Origin: DROE01 sp964569865
GTDB lineage: Bacteria; Pseudomonadota; Alphaproteobacteria; Rhizobiales; Devosiaceae
Direction of reading: 5' to 3'
Length of the DNA stretch: 64,000 nt
Assembly (NCBI GenBank): GCA_964569865.1
Contig: CAZMVQ010000001.1
Location: 20,025-84,024 of the forward strand
Positions 62,018 to 64,000 of this stretch are shown one piece after another. Both the position numbers and the translations under genes were made by a program. Numbering within the stretch: the stretch's first letter is position 1; each line of letters begins with the position of its first letter. The notes beneath the pieces were generated by a model that saw only the letters and a list, made by a program, of their open reading frames with translations, was not told the origin of the DNA and ran no database searches.

Positions 62018-63351
62018 GAATTTATCTCGAAATCAACATCAATAATGTGGGCGTAGGAACCCAATATCTTGCCGTTCATAGCCCCCATGGCGGGCTGAAC
62101 TTCTCCTAATGCATCGCTGGCCTGATAAAGTGCATCAAGCGAATGGGGGGAGCTGGTTGAATAGTGAAACTCGTGACCTTTAAGATGTTTTGGCCAAGGA
62201 AGCGCCGAATTATGGTTAAGATTGCGATAGCCCAGAATACGGCGCGGACGCTCAATTGAGGTGGTGTGGGGCAGCAGGGAGGCCATTTTATGGGATTTTC
62301 CTTCCCGGTCTTTCAAAAGCTCCCCCAAAACCATATAGCCACCGCACTCCCCATAAATCAGCGCGCCTCGTTTTTCGGCATCAACCAAGCCCTTAAAAAA
62401 CTTGTCGGCCATGGCAAGTTGCTCCCCAAAAAGTTCCGGATATCCGCCGGGCAAAAATATGGCATCAGCGCTCGCATCAGGGGCCTCGTTGGCCAGAGGG
62501 GAAAAAAAGCTGATGGAGGACCCGGCCTTTTTCCAGTCATGGAGCCAATGCTGATAGCAAAAAGCAAAAGCCTGATCGCGGGCAATGGCGATATGCTGTC
62601 CCAGAGGGGCAAGTTTTTGGGGGGTTGTGTTTTGCACAATGGAGTTTGTCCCCAATGGTTGAGCCAGCGCAAAAACCTCGTCCAGATCACAATGCTTTTC
62701 AACCAGCTGGCCGGCACGATTGATGAAATCTTCAATACCATCCACTTCGCCGGGCAGAACCAGACCCAGATGACGGCTGGGAATTTGCATATCATTCTGG
62801 CGGGGAATTACTCCCAACAAGGGGATATCTATGGCTTTTAAAGCAGAGCGAAGTATTTTTTCATGACGGGGACTGGCCACATTATTCAGAATCAAGCCGC
62901 CAATAGAAATATCAGAGCGCCAATTGCTAAAACCTGCAACCAGTGCCGCAACCGAATGGGATTGACGTTTGGCATCAATCACAAAAATTATCGGCAATTG
63001 CATCAATGCTGCCAGATCTGCTGTTGAACCTTTTCCATCCACCGCCCCGTCAAACAGGCCCATCACCCCTTCGATCACCATGAAATCCGCTTTTGCCGCG
63101 TGGGAAGCACCAAGATCAAACAGGCGCTGTTTGCCCATGGACCAAGGGTCAAGATTTATGGTGCTATTTTCTCCCGCCAGCCCCAAATAGGCCCCGTCAA
63201 TATAATCGGGTCCGGTTTTGGCAGCGACCGAAATCAGGCCGCGCGCCTTCATGGCGGCGATCAGGCCCATGGAAAAAATGGTTTTTCCCGACCCGGAACC
63301 GGGAGCGGCAACAATTATTGCTTTTGCAAAACCGGAATTATTCAATTTCAT
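62014..63351 (-). CDS. cobB: Cobyrinate a,c-diamide synthase
   Basis: A 445-residue glutamine-dependent amidotransferase acting on (hydrogeno)byrinic acid or cobyrinate at the a and c positions. The P-loop is APGSGSGKT near the N terminus; the glutaminase nucleophile is in YGECGGYMVLG; the catalytic histidine is near GHEFHYST. The start is uncertain: ATG 63351 lies within the cobA end, and a TTG at 63345 has better spacing from GGCGGAG. It overlaps cobA and cobQ. Confidence 0.93.
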   Translation of the reverse strand: MKLNNSGFAKAIIVAAPGSGSGKTIFSMGLIAAMKARGLISVAAKTGPDYIDGAYLGLAGENSTINLDPWSMGKQRLFDLGASHAAKADFMVIEGVMGLFDGAVDGKGSTADLAALMQLPIIFVIDAKRQSHSVAALVAGFSNWRSDISIGGLILNNVASPRHEKILRSALKAIDIPLLGVIPRQNDMQIPSRHLGLVLPGEVDGIEDFINRAGQLVEKHCDLDEVFALAQPLGTNSIVQNTTPQKLAPLGQHIAIARDQAFAFCYQHWLHDWKKAGSSISFFSPLANEAPDASADAIFLPGGYPELFGEQLAMADKFFKGLVDAEKRGALIYGECGGYMVLGELLKDREGKSHKMASLLPHTTSIERPRRILGYRNLNHNSALPWPKHLKGHEFHYSTSSPHSLDALYQASDALGEVQPAMGAMNGKILGSYAHIIDVDFEINS

Positions 63352-64000
63352 CTCCGCCAAACAGTTCCGGCTCTTTTTCAGGGTTAAACCAATCTATGGT
63401 TTTTCGATAAGCATTTACCGGTCCCACTATCACAATGGCTGGCGTGGCGATTTCATTTTTTTGAAGCAATTTTTCCACGTCCCCCAATTTGCTTTCAACA
63501 ATGCTCTGCTGGGGCAATGAAGCGTTGGAAACAATGGCCAGCATCTCATCAGGACTGCGTCCGGCCTGCAAAAGTCTGTTGGTGATCGAGCCTAAATGTT
63601 TAACCGCCATAAACATAACAATAACCGGTGAGGCACTGGCGATTTTTTGCCAATCCACCCCGCTGGGCATGGTGCCGTTTTCATCATGTCCGGTTAGAAA
63701 AATCGCCGAGTGATTGGTCTGGCGCATGGTCAAAGGAATGCCCGCATAGGCCAGTCCGCCAATTCCGGCGCTTATGCCGGGAACCAGACGAAATTTTATG
63801 CCCGCCTCTGCCAGCGCCAGACATTCCTCCCCCCCACGGCCAAACATAAACGGATCACCGCCCTTAAGGCGCAAAACCCGTTTACCCTCATTGGCGCTGG
63901 CTATCATGGTTTTGCAAATATCCCCTTGATCGGTGGAGGGTTTACCGCCGCGTTTTCCCGCATAAATCAACTTTGCATCCGGATTGGCCATGTTAAGAAT
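63338..64000 (-). CDS. cobA: Uroporphyrinogen-III C-methyltransferase (5' end cut by window)
   Basis: The last 220 residues of an SUMT-type methyltransferase that makes precorrin-2 from uroporphyrinogen III using S-adenosylmethionine. It has LRLKGGDPFMFGRGGEE, VPGISAGIGGLAYAGIPLTMR, the FLTGH segment and MAVKHLGSITNRLL. The frame is open through the window edge, upstream of an internal ATG at 63991; the missing part should hold the VGAGPGDP motif. It heads the visible cobA-cobB-cobQ-cobD run. Confidence 0.93.
   Translation of the reverse strand: MLNMANPDAKLIYAGKRGGKPSTDQGDICKTMIASANEGKRVLRLKGGDPFMFGRGGEECLALAEAGIKFRLVPGISAGIGGLAYAGIPLTMRQTNHSAIFLTGHDENGTMPSGVDWQKIASASPVIVMFMAVKHLGSITNRLLQAGRSPDEMLAIVSNASLPQQSIVESKLGDVEKLLQKNEIATPAIVIVGPVNAYRKTIDWFNPEKEPELFGGDEIE

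Noticed and set aside
1..64000. CRISPR arrays, insertion sequences, prophage genes, tRNA and rRNA genes
   Set aside because: I looked for spaced direct repeats, transposase or integrase motifs and tRNA-like cloverleaf segments and saw none; the repeats present are short tandems or dispersed palindromes.

Overview
The window comes from an alphaproteobacterial chromosome, most likely a moderate- to low-GC member of the Hyphomicrobiales (Rhizobiales). Three things point there. The first is the order SRP RNA - dnaX - ybaB - recR. The second is a cpa/tad pilus locus of the rhizobial kind with a zwf-pgl-edd operon. The third is an intergenic palindromic element between pgl and edd whose layout resembles the repeat common in rhizobial genomes. 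This placement is inference; no rRNA or tRNA gene is present to confirm it.

Layout. Positions 1-3532 (minus strand) carry replication and recombination genes (recR, ybaB, dnaX, SRP RNA) and pheA. Positions 3910-8349 hold a membrane-anchored two-haem cytochrome c, ghrA, a leucyl aminopeptidase and a stray tadD. Positions 8363-19985 hold a GntR/UTRA regulator and two solute ABC transporters, one of oligopeptide/oligosaccharide type and one of RbsABC type. Positions 20704-31841 are a Tad/Flp pilus locus. On the minus strand it reads flp, cpaA, cpaB, cpaC, cpaE, cpaF, tadB, an undescribed small ORF, tadC. On the plus strand it carries a solo CpaC-N-domain protein and two TadE-like pseudopilins. 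No cpaD is present, and tadD lies about 12 kb away.

Positions 31899-44861 form one minus-strand nucleoside uptake and breakdown supra-operon. It runs from a BMP-family nucleoside-type ABC importer through cdd, purine nucleoside phosphorylase, deoC, a double-length aldehyde dehydrogenase, deoA, deoB and upp. Imported nucleosides can thus be deaminated and phosphorolysed, the pentose phosphate isomerised and split, and the acetaldehyde oxidised. Positions 45034-48819 are a YnjBCD-type ABC transporter, followed by a CoxG-like protein. Positions 49705-53499 (plus strand) hold a tightly coupled three-gene set of uncharacterised proteins: a soluble helical protein, a single-pass DUF6384-like membrane protein, and a coiled-coil protein with an Arg/Gly/Ser tail. 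This is my best candidate for an undescribed system. Positions 53618-58754 are an Entner-Doudoroff operon (BadF-type kinase, zwf, pgl, edd). Positions 58958-64000 hold late cobalamin genes (cobP, cobD, cobQ, cobB, cobA, the last cut by the window edge).

Two features cut across regions. First, all four 100-base N runs sit at repeats. Two are flanked by identical 55-base copies, the signature of overlapping contig ends joined without merging, so no sequence need be missing there and deoC can be restored. The other two lie in 18-base tandem repeats. Second, a family of short palindromes built on CTAGGGTC-AG-GACCCTAG sits at many operon boundaries and in several places supplies the TAG stop codon of the adjoining gene.
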